The notes beneath the pieces are model-generated. The model saw only the letters and a list, made by a program, of their open reading frames with translations. It searched no databases and had not been told where the DNA came from. A stretch of DNA of 64,000 nucleotides from a virus, in IMG/VR virus record IMGVR_UViG_3300005841_000936, positions 1 through 64,000 of that record; one strand, 5' to 3'. Positions within the stretch are counted from its first letter, which is position 1. Every line of letters begins with the position of its first letter. A program made the position numbers and the translations under genes. Below, one piece after another: positions 57,868-64,000 of the stretch.

Positions 57868-58059
57868 ATGCATGTTGCCATGGCTCAGAGCCCTAAATTT
57901 CGATCGGTCAGAAGCCGCTATCTTTTTGCGATGCAGCATTATGGATATCTCGGGTGCATTCTCGACCCGGATTTCGACAACGACAATGAAGAGCCGATCA
58001 CGGCCGAGCCGCTCGATTGGTGCCAGTCTCATACTGAGCCTGCCCCGCATACTGACTGA
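57868..58059 (+). CDS. Hypothetical protein (63 aa)
   Basis: A 63-aa frame, MHVAMAQSPKFRSVRSRYLF then GYLGCILDPDFDNDNEEPIT, starting 2 bp after the previous stop. Its TGA is part of dyad copy 10. A competing frame of the same length (start 57872) has a less typical composition and is rejected. Confidence 0.52.
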   Translation: MHVAMAQSPKFRSVRSRYLFAMQHYGYLGCILDPDFDNDNEEPITAEPLDWCQSHTEPAPHTD

Positions 58060-58064
58060 GTAAC
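58052..58064. promoter_or_regulatory. NTKAC-N3-GTAAC dyad, copy 10
   Basis: CTGAC-TGA-GTAAC followed by TC, 50 bp before the rIIA-like ATG, directly in front of a GGGC-CAAC-GCCC hairpin. Confidence 0.6.
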
Positions 58065-58089
58065 TCGGGCCAACGCCCAAGCAACTTCC

Positions 58090-58105
58090 CCTAAACTGAT
58101 TTAGG
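58090..58105 (+). promoter_or_regulatory. Hairpin covering the rIIA ribosome-binding site
   Basis: CCTAAA-CTGA-TTTAGG, perfect 6-bp stem, ending 8 nt before the ATG at 58114. The 3' arm contains the only SD-like bases (AGG), so the site would be hidden in the folded RNA. Confidence 0.5.
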
Positions 58106-58113
58106 TCAATCAC

Positions 58114-60264
58114 ATGCAACTCGCGCAAGAAACGCGGGCAGTAGCCCGTGCTGGCGTCCTCGAGACTGCCAGAGCCACCATCAAAGCCACGCCGAAGATA
58201 TTCAACTTCTTCGCTGACTCCACTTACGCCAACAAGCCCGTCGCGATCTGCCGCGAGCTCGTTGCCAACGCCCAGGACGGGCACACCGCCGCTGGCAAGA
58301 GCCACATTCCTGTCGAGGTCTGGCTTCCGACCGTGCTGGATCCAACTTTCCGGGTCCGTGATCAGGGCATCGGCATGAGCCACGAGTTCATGATGACCCG
58401 GTTCATGGCTTATACCGACGGCTCGACCAAGGACAGCGACAATAGCCAGATTGGTGGCTTCGGTATCGGCTCAAAGAGCCCGTTCGCCTACGTCGATCAG
58501 TTCACGATCGTCTCCACGCATGATGGAGTGCGCTCGGTCTACTCGGTGTTCAAGGATGAAGACGGCATCCCTTCGATCGCTCTGCTCGATCAGGCCAGCA
58601 CCGATCTTCATAACGGTGTCGAGGTCAGTTTTCCGGTCCAGGAGGACGACTTCCTGACGTTCGAGAACGCAGCCTTCGAAAGCCTCAAATATTTCGACCC
58701 ACTGCCGATTATTAAAAATTCGATCGCGGGAGCATTCAAGCTTCCCGATTATGTGAGCCGCGGCAAAGGCTGGGCGATGCGCCTGCAGTCTGGTCCACTG
58801 GCAGTGATCATGGGCGGCATTCGTTATCCCGTTGCCACCGCCAACCTCACGCACAAGTTCGACTATGATAGCCCGGCGCGCAAGCTCCTGGAATATGGTC
58901 TCGATCTGATCCTTCCGATCGGGACCTGCTCAGTCGCGTTGAGCCGTGAAGCTCTGTCTTATGACGACAAGACAATCGTCGCGCTGAAGGATGCGTGCGA
59001 CCTCGTGATCGAGGAAGTGGCGGCATCGTTCAGCACGATGTTCGATCACTTCGACACGCTCTGGGAAGCGCGCAGTGCGCTCTCAGCCGAGACAGCTGAC
59101 CAATATTCAGCGCGTGGAAAGTTCCTGCTCGAGCATGCTCAGTATCGGGGCCAGCCGTTTGACGTAAAGGTCATGCCAGCGCATTTGGGCACAACCCAAG
59201 GGTGGGACGGGAAACCCGTCAAGATCTTCGGCTTCCAGACCTGGACCATTGACAGCCTGGCGCAGCGTCTCGGTCGGCGCAGCAGCAATCGCCCGCCCTG
59301 CCCTGCTGCAAAATGGGATGACGTGGCAGCGACGCGAGGATTTGATCCCTCGAACGTTGAAGCCCTCATCATTGACGATCTGCCGCAAGAGGCCAAGTAT
59401 CGCTCCATCCGTCGGATCAAGGATTTTGTTGACGAATCAGACAACGGAAAGAGCATCATCGTTGTTCGACCGAACGAGGCCCGGAACCTAACCGTCGAGC
59501 AGATCGTCACCGCATTCGAGAACCCGCCGGCGGACATTGTGGTCCTGACCTCGACGCTTCCGGAGCCGGAGAAAGCTGTTCGAACACCAACGAACAAGCT
59601 TCGGCCTCGAGTTCGGATGTTCACCTACGAAGGGCGATCGAACGGCCAGTATAATAGTTATACCGAAGTCGGCAATATCACTCCCGGCAAATACGGCCGG
59701 CGTGGGGTAGACGAGATTCCGTACATCAACCAACCGCTCGAAGGTATCTTCGTTGCGATGGAGAAGTTTGATCTCCCGTATGGCCTATATGATAAGATGC
59801 GGGTTGGCCTCGTGGCATGGAGCGAGCTCTATTTCGTCAACCGCAACGATGCCAAAAAACTGGATAAATCCAGGTGGCGTAACTTCTTCGACGTGTTCGA
59901 AGACCGCCGTAAAGCAGCTGTCGCAGAATATCCTGAGTTGCCGCAGCGTCTGGCTGTTTCTAACAGCTCTCAGTTCCAGGATCTGTTTAATTATTTTCGG
60001 AGCCATGCTCATCAATTGAGCCTGACACCGGCACAGCAGAAGTCCCCGTTTGGCCGCATCCTCAACCTTTACCTCACCTATGTCGAACCACTCACTCATG
60101 AACAGCTCAAGCTGGCCAAATTTGTCGAGGCCAAATTGCCGGGCCGTGTGAAGCCCGATGAGCTCTTGAATGCTTTCAAAACCAAGCAGTGGAAGGCCGC
60201 GCGCCTTCTCGAACTCACCACCAATGGATCAGATATTCCACTGATCCTGGAGAATCTGTCATGA
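58114..60264 (+). CDS. rIIA-like: rIIA-like protein (GHKL ATPase fold, 716 aa)
   Basis: The N-terminal 230 residues carry GHKL ATP-binding motifs: the N box ICRELVANAQDGH (Glu48, Asn52), G1 DQGIGMS (83-89) and G2 GGFGIGSKSPFAY (114-126), as in T4 rIIA and its relatives. The rest is long and helical. T4 rIIA/rIIB are membrane-associated early proteins linked to lysis inhibition and to growth in the presence of lambda rexAB-type exclusion. The gene is directly followed by the rIIB-like gene with an ATGA overlap (60261-60264). The dyad and the SD-covering hairpin stand before it. Confidence 0.9.
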   Translation: MQLAQETRAVARAGVLETARATIKATPKIFNFFADSTYANKPVAICRELVANAQDGHTAAGKSHIPVEVWLPTVLDPTFRVRDQGIGMSHEFMMTRFMAYTDGSTKDSDNSQIGGFGIGSKSPFAYVDQFTIVSTHDGVRSVYSVFKDEDGIPSIALLDQASTDLHNGVEVSFPVQEDDFLTFENAAFESLKYFDPLPIIKNSIAGAFKLPDYVSRGKGWAMRLQSGPLAVIMGGIRYPVATANLTHKFDYDSPARKLLEYGLDLILPIGTCSVALSREALSYDDKTIVALKDACDLVIEEVAASFSTMFDHFDTLWEARSALSAETADQYSARGKFLLEHAQYRGQPFDVKVMPAHLGTTQGWDGKPVKIFGFQTWTIDSLAQRLGRRSSNRPPCPAAKWDDVAATRGFDPSNVEALIIDDLPQEAKYRSIRRIKDFVDESDNGKSIIVVRPNEARNLTVEQIVTAFENPPADIVVLTSTLPEPEKAVRTPTNKLRPRVRMFTYEGRSNGQYNSYTEVGNITPGKYGRRGVDEIPYINQPLEGIFVAMEKFDLPYGLYDKMRVGLVAWSELYFVNRNDAKKLDKSRWRNFFDVFEDRRKAAVAEYPELPQRLAVSNSSQFQDLFNYFRSHAHQLSLTPAQQKSPFGRILNLYLTYVEPLTHEQLKLAKFVEAKLPGRVKPDELLNAFKTKQWKAARLLELTTNGSDIPLILENLS

Positions 60265-61403
60265 TTGCACACATACTCACGGACACCAGCCTCACCATCA
60301 TCGGTGCGGACAGCATCCCCAAGAACATTCCCAGCTCCCATCCAAACTGGGATAAAATTCTCACCGCGTTGAATGACAACGAGGGCTACGACGTTCTCAC
60401 GCCGCTGTTCGACCTGCCGGGCGCCGTCATCGCCTACATGGGAAGCGCAGTCAGTGTCGTTGATGACGTGCTGTTTTTCAAGGATCGGCCGCTCGACAAT
60501 CTGCTGAGCCGGCGCATCCTGCAGTTCATGAACGCCGGCCAGGATGGTCTCGTTCAACCGCTGATTGAGTTCCTCACCAAGGTCATGGAGAACCCCAGCT
60601 ATCGCGCTGTCCAGGGCCTGTTCGAATGGGTCGAGAAGTCGGGCCTGCCAATCGCACCGGATGGCGACATCATGGCGTATAAGATCGTCAACGCCAACTT
60701 CCACGACTACCACACCGGAACTTTCGATCACACGCCGGGCATGATCGTCGAGGAAGATCGCAACCAATGTGATGAGGACCCAGACCGGACCTGCAGCAAA
60801 GGCCTCCACTTTTGCTCGGCTGCATACCTGCCGCATTACTATAACAATGCCGATCGTCGTGTCGTCGCCGTGAAGATTTCGCCTGCGGACGTCGTCGCCT
60901 TCCCGCGCGATTACGATACGGCCAAAGGTCGGACCTGCCGGCTCGAGGTTGTCGCCGAGATCGACCGCGAGAAGACCGCGGAGTTCTTTGGTGATGGGTT
61001 GGTCTACACGCCAGTCGTTGAAGAAAATGAGTCCGAAGGTCTCGGCGAGATCAAGGTCGGGGATCGGTTTCGAACCCGCGAGGGTCACATTGTCGAGGTT
61101 AATGAAATCGACCATGATGATGTGCCGTATCCGGTTTATACCGACTGCGGGGCCTATACGACACACGGCCGATTTTACACCGGTCATGAAGACGGTCGCG
61201 ACCTAGTCGAACGTATCGACAGCCCCACCTTTACCGTCGGCCAGGTCTTCAAGACCCGCGGTGGCAACGAAGTAACCGTAGAAGCGGTCTTCCCCGAGGA
61301 CAGTGACGGTTACGTTGTCCGGATGACGGACGACACCCGTCGTACCGCCAAAGGGGGATTCTTTCCCGGTGGTCCGGAAGATGGCGACGATCTGATCCTG
61401 TGA
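60261..61403 (+). CDS. rIIB-like: rIIB-like protein (380 aa)
   Basis: The protein matches phage rIIB relatives: an HTH-like N-terminal half with LFEWVEKSGLPIAPDGDIMA and YKIVNANFHDYHTGTFD, and the family hallmark CDEDPDRTCSKGLHFCSAAY and VVAVKISPADVVAFP. A C-terminal beta extension (FRTREGHIVEVNEIDHDD, FKTRGGNEVTVEAV) contains two similar repeats and is longer than T4 rIIB. It should work with the rIIA-like protein. The ATG at 60261 is preferred over an upstream one inside rIIA. Confidence 0.9.
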   Translation: MIAHILTDTSLTIIGADSIPKNIPSSHPNWDKILTALNDNEGYDVLTPLFDLPGAVIAYMGSAVSVVDDVLFFKDRPLDNLLSRRILQFMNAGQDGLVQPLIEFLTKVMENPSYRAVQGLFEWVEKSGLPIAPDGDIMAYKIVNANFHDYHTGTFDHTPGMIVEEDRNQCDEDPDRTCSKGLHFCSAAYLPHYYNNADRRVVAVKISPADVVAFPRDYDTAKGRTCRLEVVAEIDREKTAEFFGDGLVYTPVVEENESEGLGEIKVGDRFRTREGHIVEVNEIDHDDVPYPVYTDCGAYTTHGRFYTGHEDGRDLVERIDSPTFTVGQVFKTRGGNEVTVEAVFPEDSDGYVVRMTDDTRRTAKGGFFPGGPEDGDDLIL

Positions 61404-61642
61404 AGCAAATTCTCCATGTGGCTCAGTGTGCCATCGCTTCCAATAGGAAGCACGGCACCAACGAGCCACCGATCATCGTGCGAGACTATCGTGGGTCCGA
61501 AAGGGCCCATGAGGTCGAGCTCGTCGTGCGTGGGGAGGTAGTCGGCAAGTTCGTCTACCGTCCCGACGACCCCTTGCCCTGCGGTGCTCGACTTTGGCTT
61601 GAGAGCCAATCCGACACGCTTGAAATGCGGGCTGTGAATTAG
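61400..61642 (+). CDS. Hypothetical protein (80 aa)
   Basis: A GTG start overlaps the rIIB stop (GTGA). The 80-aa product begins MKQILHVAQCAIASNRKHGT and looks like a small alpha/beta protein (EVELVVRGEVVGKFVYRPDD). Its TAG is the last part of the GCTGTGAATTAG element. No function known, but this type often follows rII genes in phages. Confidence 0.6.
   Translation: MKQILHVAQCAIASNRKHGTNEPPIIVRDYRGSERAHEVELVVRGEVVGKFVYRPDDPLPCGARLWLESQSDTLEMRAVN
61631..61642. promoter_or_regulatory. GCTGTGAATTAG element, copy 4, with conserved extension
   Basis: Exact 12-mer covering the stop of the 61400 gene, continuing as GCCAAA ... GAAATTTTTCCCGGA ... ATTT to 61672, 4 bp before the DNA ligase ATG. The extension matches 45656-45693. 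Confidence 0.5.
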
Positions 61643-61675
61643 CCAAATCCCAGAAATTTTTCCCGGAAATTTAGA

Positions 61676-62749
61676 ATGAAACATCGCGAAATTTATAAGC
61701 GTGACAGCAAGGGCAGGACCCGCGTGTGGTCCGTTGACCAGGACGGTGACGCTTACCGGACCCGTGCTGGCATCCTTGGCGGCAACTTGGTCATAAGCGG
61801 GTGGACAACCTGCATTGGCAAGCAAGGCCGCACTGACGAGGAACAGGCCACGTTCGAAGTCGAGGCCGCTTACAAGCACAAGCTCACTCGTGAATATCAT
61901 GAGGGTTTGGAAGATATCCAATCCGGCGCCCACTTCTTCAAGCCGATGCTGGCCCAGAAGTTCGAGGGCTTCCCGGGGCGATGCTACGCACAGCCGAAGC
62001 TCGATGGCATCAGGTGCATCGCCACCGCGGCGGGCCTGTTCTCCCGCGAGGGCAAGCCGATCACCGCGGTGCCGCATATTCACGCGGCGCTCGACCCGAT
62101 CTTCACGGAGCATCCAGGGATCGTGCTCGACGGCGAGCTATACAATCACGAGTTCCGTGAGGACTTTGGTGAGATCAGTTCGATTGTGCGGAAGAAGGAT
62201 CCTACCATCGAGCAGCTCGAGCGCGCTGAGGCCGTGATGCAGTACCATGTCTATGATCTTCCCTCGATAGGCGACAACCCATTCTGTACTCGCACGGAAG
62301 AACTATCGCGACTGCTTGCCGAGCTCGACTGCGCCTGGATCATCCCGGTGCAGACGGTTCATGTTGGCAGCGCCGAGCTGCTCGATGAACTCTACGGCCA
62401 GTGGATCGAGGCCGGCTGGGAAGGACAGATGGTTCGCCTCGACGCACCCTACGAGCAGAAGCGCAGCAAGACCTTGCTGAAGCGAAAGGAATTCTTAGAT
62501 GCAGAGTTCGAATGTGTCGCGATCGAAGAGGGCAACGGCAATTGGGCGGGCGTCGCGAAGCGCGTCAGCTGCCGTCTTCCTGATGGTCGCATTTTCGGAG
62601 CAGGGATCAAAGGCGATCGCCGCCGCGCCGCGGAGCTCCTGAACGAGAAGCACAACGTCGTCACCGTGAAGTATTTTCAGCTTTCACCTGACGGTGTGCC
62701 CCGGTTCCCGGTGGTGACTAAGTTTCACGGTGCGGAGCGGACGCTGTGA
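61676..62749 (+). CDS. ATP-dependent DNA ligase (357 aa)
   Basis: The nucleotidyltransferase motifs are present: motif I KLDGIR with lysine 108, a FSREGKPI motif Ia-like segment, motif III/IIIa near VLDGELYN and HVYDLPS, motif IV EGQMVRL and motif V LLKRKEFLD. The C-terminal OB-fold part follows. A 75-residue N-terminal domain (REIYKRDSKGRTRVWSVDQD) resembles the WGR-like domain of some phage ligases. It seals nicks in phage DNA. It has no SD; the conserved leader described above directly precedes it. Confidence 0.93.
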   Translation: MKHREIYKRDSKGRTRVWSVDQDGDAYRTRAGILGGNLVISGWTTCIGKQGRTDEEQATFEVEAAYKHKLTREYHEGLEDIQSGAHFFKPMLAQKFEGFPGRCYAQPKLDGIRCIATAAGLFSREGKPITAVPHIHAALDPIFTEHPGIVLDGELYNHEFREDFGEISSIVRKKDPTIEQLERAEAVMQYHVYDLPSIGDNPFCTRTEELSRLLAELDCAWIIPVQTVHVGSAELLDELYGQWIEAGWEGQMVRLDAPYEQKRSKTLLKRKEFLDAEFECVAIEEGNGNWAGVAKRVSCRLPDGRIFGAGIKGDRRRAAELLNEKHNVVTVKYFQLSPDGVPRFPVVTKFHGAERTL

Positions 62750-63000
62750 TTATCTGGTGCCTCTTCAGCATCGCCAACGACTATGACCAGCCGCGTAATA
62801 ATCTCGTGACGTGGTGGCAGAAGAAGCCCTCGCTCGAGGCGTTGGCGAAGACCCTCTGCCATAAGCTTGGCACTGATGACGCGACCACCGTTGCGGTTGT
62901 CCATGTTTGGTCTGGCAAGGAAGCCCGCATCGGGGACACCGATTACCGCCTCGAAGATGTGGCGGAATGTCGGAACCTCGATGAAGAAAGAACTCCGTGA
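62746..63000 (+). CDS. Conserved phage hypothetical protein (84 aa)
   Basis: A GTG start overlaps the ligase stop (GTGA). MIIWCLFSIANDYDQPRNNL followed by VTWWQKKPSLEALAK is a pattern that recurs in phage early proteins next to DNA ligase or rII genes. Function unknown; a DUF-type domain with a hydrophobic first strand. Confidence 0.62.
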   Translation: MIIWCLFSIANDYDQPRNNLVTWWQKKPSLEALAKTLCHKLGTDDATTVAVVHVWSGKEARIGDTDYRLEDVAECRNLDEERTP

Positions 63001-63262
63001 TCAACTTCTCCATGCTGCGGGCGGCGCAACGCCAGTTGGTTTGGCATTCATCTTCGGTCCGGTCACATTCATCCAGGCAGTCATCATCTCACTGGCCCCG
63101 GGCATTGCTCGGGAGGTGACCGAGTGGATGCTCGCTCCTCCAGGTCACGGTCACCCGTGGAGCCGTGGTAGTCTGATCGACTACACCGGCTGGGTCGGCG
63201 GCGGCGTTGCCATGTTCACCGCTGTGGTGGCGGTGTCTGCGCTGGTCCTTCATTTCTCTTGA
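62981..63262 (+). CDS. Small membrane protein with three hydrophobic segments (93 aa)
   Basis: From ATG 62981, 20 bp inside the previous gene, the 93-aa product has hydrophobic stretches near residues 10-35 (LHAAGGATPVGLAFIFGPVT, QAVIISLAPGI) and 68-92 (GWVGGGVAMFTAVVAVSALV). Likely an inner-membrane protein. Function unknown. Confidence 0.6.
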   Translation: MKKELRDQLLHAAGGATPVGLAFIFGPVTFIQAVIISLAPGIAREVTEWMLAPPGHGHPWSRGSLIDYTGWVGGGVAMFTAVVAVSALVLHFS

Positions 63263-63277
63263 GATCATTACAACAGG

Positions 63278-63532
63278 ATGTTCGACAAAACCCCAGCGCC
63301 AGCCGCATTCGCCCCCTCCGAGTATAAAATCGCGGAGGCCCATAAGGATGATGACGGCAACGTCACGCATATCGTCCTTCAACTCGACGATGGTCGAATG
63401 GTCGGCGCCGCCGTAGCCAAAGACCTTCAGATCAAGGCGAAGGACATTCTCAAATCGTCCGTCGCCGTGGTGAAGGACGATGGCGAAAAGGATGGCGTGC
63501 CAGTCAACCCGATCGTGACCAGCGTCCTGTGA
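63278..63532 (+). CDS. Small hypothetical protein (84 aa)
   Basis: MFDKTPAPAAFAPSEYKIAE then a beta-rich domain (NVTHIVLQLDDGRMVGAAVA) and VTSVL at the end. Stop overlaps the next GTG. A short hydrophilic protein of unknown role. Confidence 0.58.
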   Translation: MFDKTPAPAAFAPSEYKIAEAHKDDDGNVTHIVLQLDDGRMVGAAVAKDLQIKAKDILKSSVAVVKDDGEKDGVPVNPIVTSVL

Positions 63533-63774
63533 TAAAAATCTTTCTGGCCCTCTCGCTGCTCGCCACTCCGGCAGCAGCGGAGGCGCCAGCCTTTAATGCC
63601 AGCGACGCCATCTCAGTTTGCCGCAACATGCTCGCTGGAAATAACGATGCACTAGCACTCGTCGATCCTGTGAACCTTCCTGTCATCGGTAACGTCTGCA
63701 CCGGCTATTTCGCCGGCATCCAGGATTACATCGCGCTCCGCGAATACGCCGAGCAGAAGCGAAACTCCATCTAG
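63529..63774 (+). CDS. Exported small protein, Rap1a/Tai-like pattern (81 aa)
   Basis: GTG start overlapping the previous stop. The first 18 residues MIKIFLALSLLATPAAAEAP are a signal peptide with an Ala-x-Ala cleavage site. The mature part has three cysteines, SVCRNML and VCTGYFAGIQDYI, in the same order as Rap1a/Tai-type periplasmic immunity proteins (a Cys near the start, then CxGY-x-G). This similarity is weak and only visual. An alternative is a generic exported phage protein. Confidence 0.5.
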   Translation: MIKIFLALSLLATPAAAEAPAFNASDAISVCRNMLAGNNDALALVDPVNLPVIGNVCTGYFAGIQDYIALREYAEQKRNSI

Positions 63775-63784
63775 GAATTCCCTA

Positions 63785-64000
63785 ATGTCTGTACTGACAC
63801 AGCTCCGCGCTCGCGCGGGGATCCGATCCCTATTGTCTGACGTAAATTCCAACCCGAAGGTCGCGAAGAACGACAAGCTTGGCGTTTCGACCGCGGTAAT
63901 GCATCTGGCACCAGGCAACATGTCTGGCCATGAGGTTTGCCCGAAGCGCAGTGCCGGTTGCAGCGCGGCGTGCCTGCACTTTGCTGGCTCCCCGCTGTAT
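63785..64000 (+). CDS. Conserved phage protein, 3' truncated by window end
   Basis: Starts MSVLTQLRARAGIRSLLSDV and continues NSNPKVAKNDKLGVSTAVMH, then HLAPGNMSGHEVCPKRSAGC SAACLHFAG. The Cys cluster CPKRSAGCSAAC and pattern LAPG-SGHEVC are known to me from large phage proteins of unknown function; the gene is cut by the window edge, so about 72 codons are seen. No stop in window. Confidence 0.6.
   Translation, partial: MSVLTQLRARAGIRSLLSDVNSNPKVAKNDKLGVSTAVMHLAPGNMSGHEVCPKRSAGCSAACLHFAGSPLY

Noticed and set aside
60096-61187. 363-codon minus-strand frame
   Set aside because: Antisense shadow of the clearly conserved rIIB-like gene.
62715-62727. GTGACTAAGTTTC as an eleventh dyad copy
   Set aside because: Right arm does not match (GTTTC) and it lies inside the ligase gene.
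1-64000. CRISPR arrays, rRNA, insertion sequences, integrase
   Set aside because: No regularly spaced repeat array, rRNA-like stretch, transposase or integrase motif was seen on either strand.

Overview
The window is part of a large double-stranded DNA tailed bacteriophage genome. It has no host housekeeping genes, no rRNA and no convincing tRNA. It has a lambda-type terminase, HK97-fold head genes, a lambda-like long flexible tail (tape measure, gpM/gpL/gpK/gpI/J homologues) and a replication module, so it is a siphovirus. The base composition is moderately GC-rich, genes are packed with ATGA/GTGA/TGATG stop-start overlaps, and several proteins have the flavour of phages of Alphaproteobacteria. 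I infer an alphaproteobacterial (possibly sphingomonad or caulobacter-like) host, but no host marker is present to prove it. No integrase or obvious repressor gene was seen, and rIIA/rIIB-like genes are present, which fits a virulent lifestyle.

Layout. (1) 1-2828, minus strand: a lysis cassette with muramidase endolysin, small holin-like protein, a 39-aa ORF, inner and outer spanin (Rz/Rz1), and three further small genes, two of them membrane proteins. (2) 2896-7490, plus strand: Rad50/SbcC-like ATPase, small proteins, an HTH-like protein, thymidylate synthase and a dATP/dGTP pyrophosphohydrolase-like protein, forming a nucleotide-metabolism/recombination block. (3) 7465-19259, minus strand: distal tail genes (2,396-aa tip protein J, HTH-metallophosphoesterase, gpI, JAB and NlpC halves of gpK, gpL, probable tail tube protein). 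(4) 19354-22934: a mixed-strand island with a nonsense-interrupted HNH endonuclease, a plus-strand RHH gene, the tail assembly chaperone with a -1 frameshift heptamer, and head-tail connection genes on both strands. (5) 22937-42303, minus strand: gpM, tape measure, connector, major capsid, decoration, protease-scaffold, a cassette of large host-interaction proteins (SGNH hydrolase, beta-helix spike, collagen-like/lectin-like protein), portal and TerL. (6) 42429-64000, plus strand: probable small packaging protein, primase-polymerase/helicase, about 35 mostly small early-type genes of unknown function, a cytosine-methyltransferase-like protein, rIIA/rIIB homologues and an ATP-dependent DNA ligase.

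How it fits together. Minus-strand genes are late (packaging, virion, lysis); plus-strand genes are mostly early (DNA metabolism, host takeover), with the chaperone island as an exception. The most striking non-coding signal is a 13-bp dyad (NTKAC-N3-GTAAC, best copies GTTAC-CTG-GTAAC and GTTAC-CAA-GTAAC) found ten times. It lies in front of nearly every plus-strand transcription unit and in both divergent early/late spacers, and it looks like a phage-wide regulatory site. The one clear plus-strand unit without it (45973-47123) instead carries three copies of a different palindrome, TTGGGACYRGTCCCAA. A third element, GCTGTGAATTAG, recurs at four gene-module boundaries, and in two of them it is part of a longer conserved leader of about 40 bp. 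These three families, the frameshift site, the broken homing endonuclease and the rearranged tail module are the main points worth following up.
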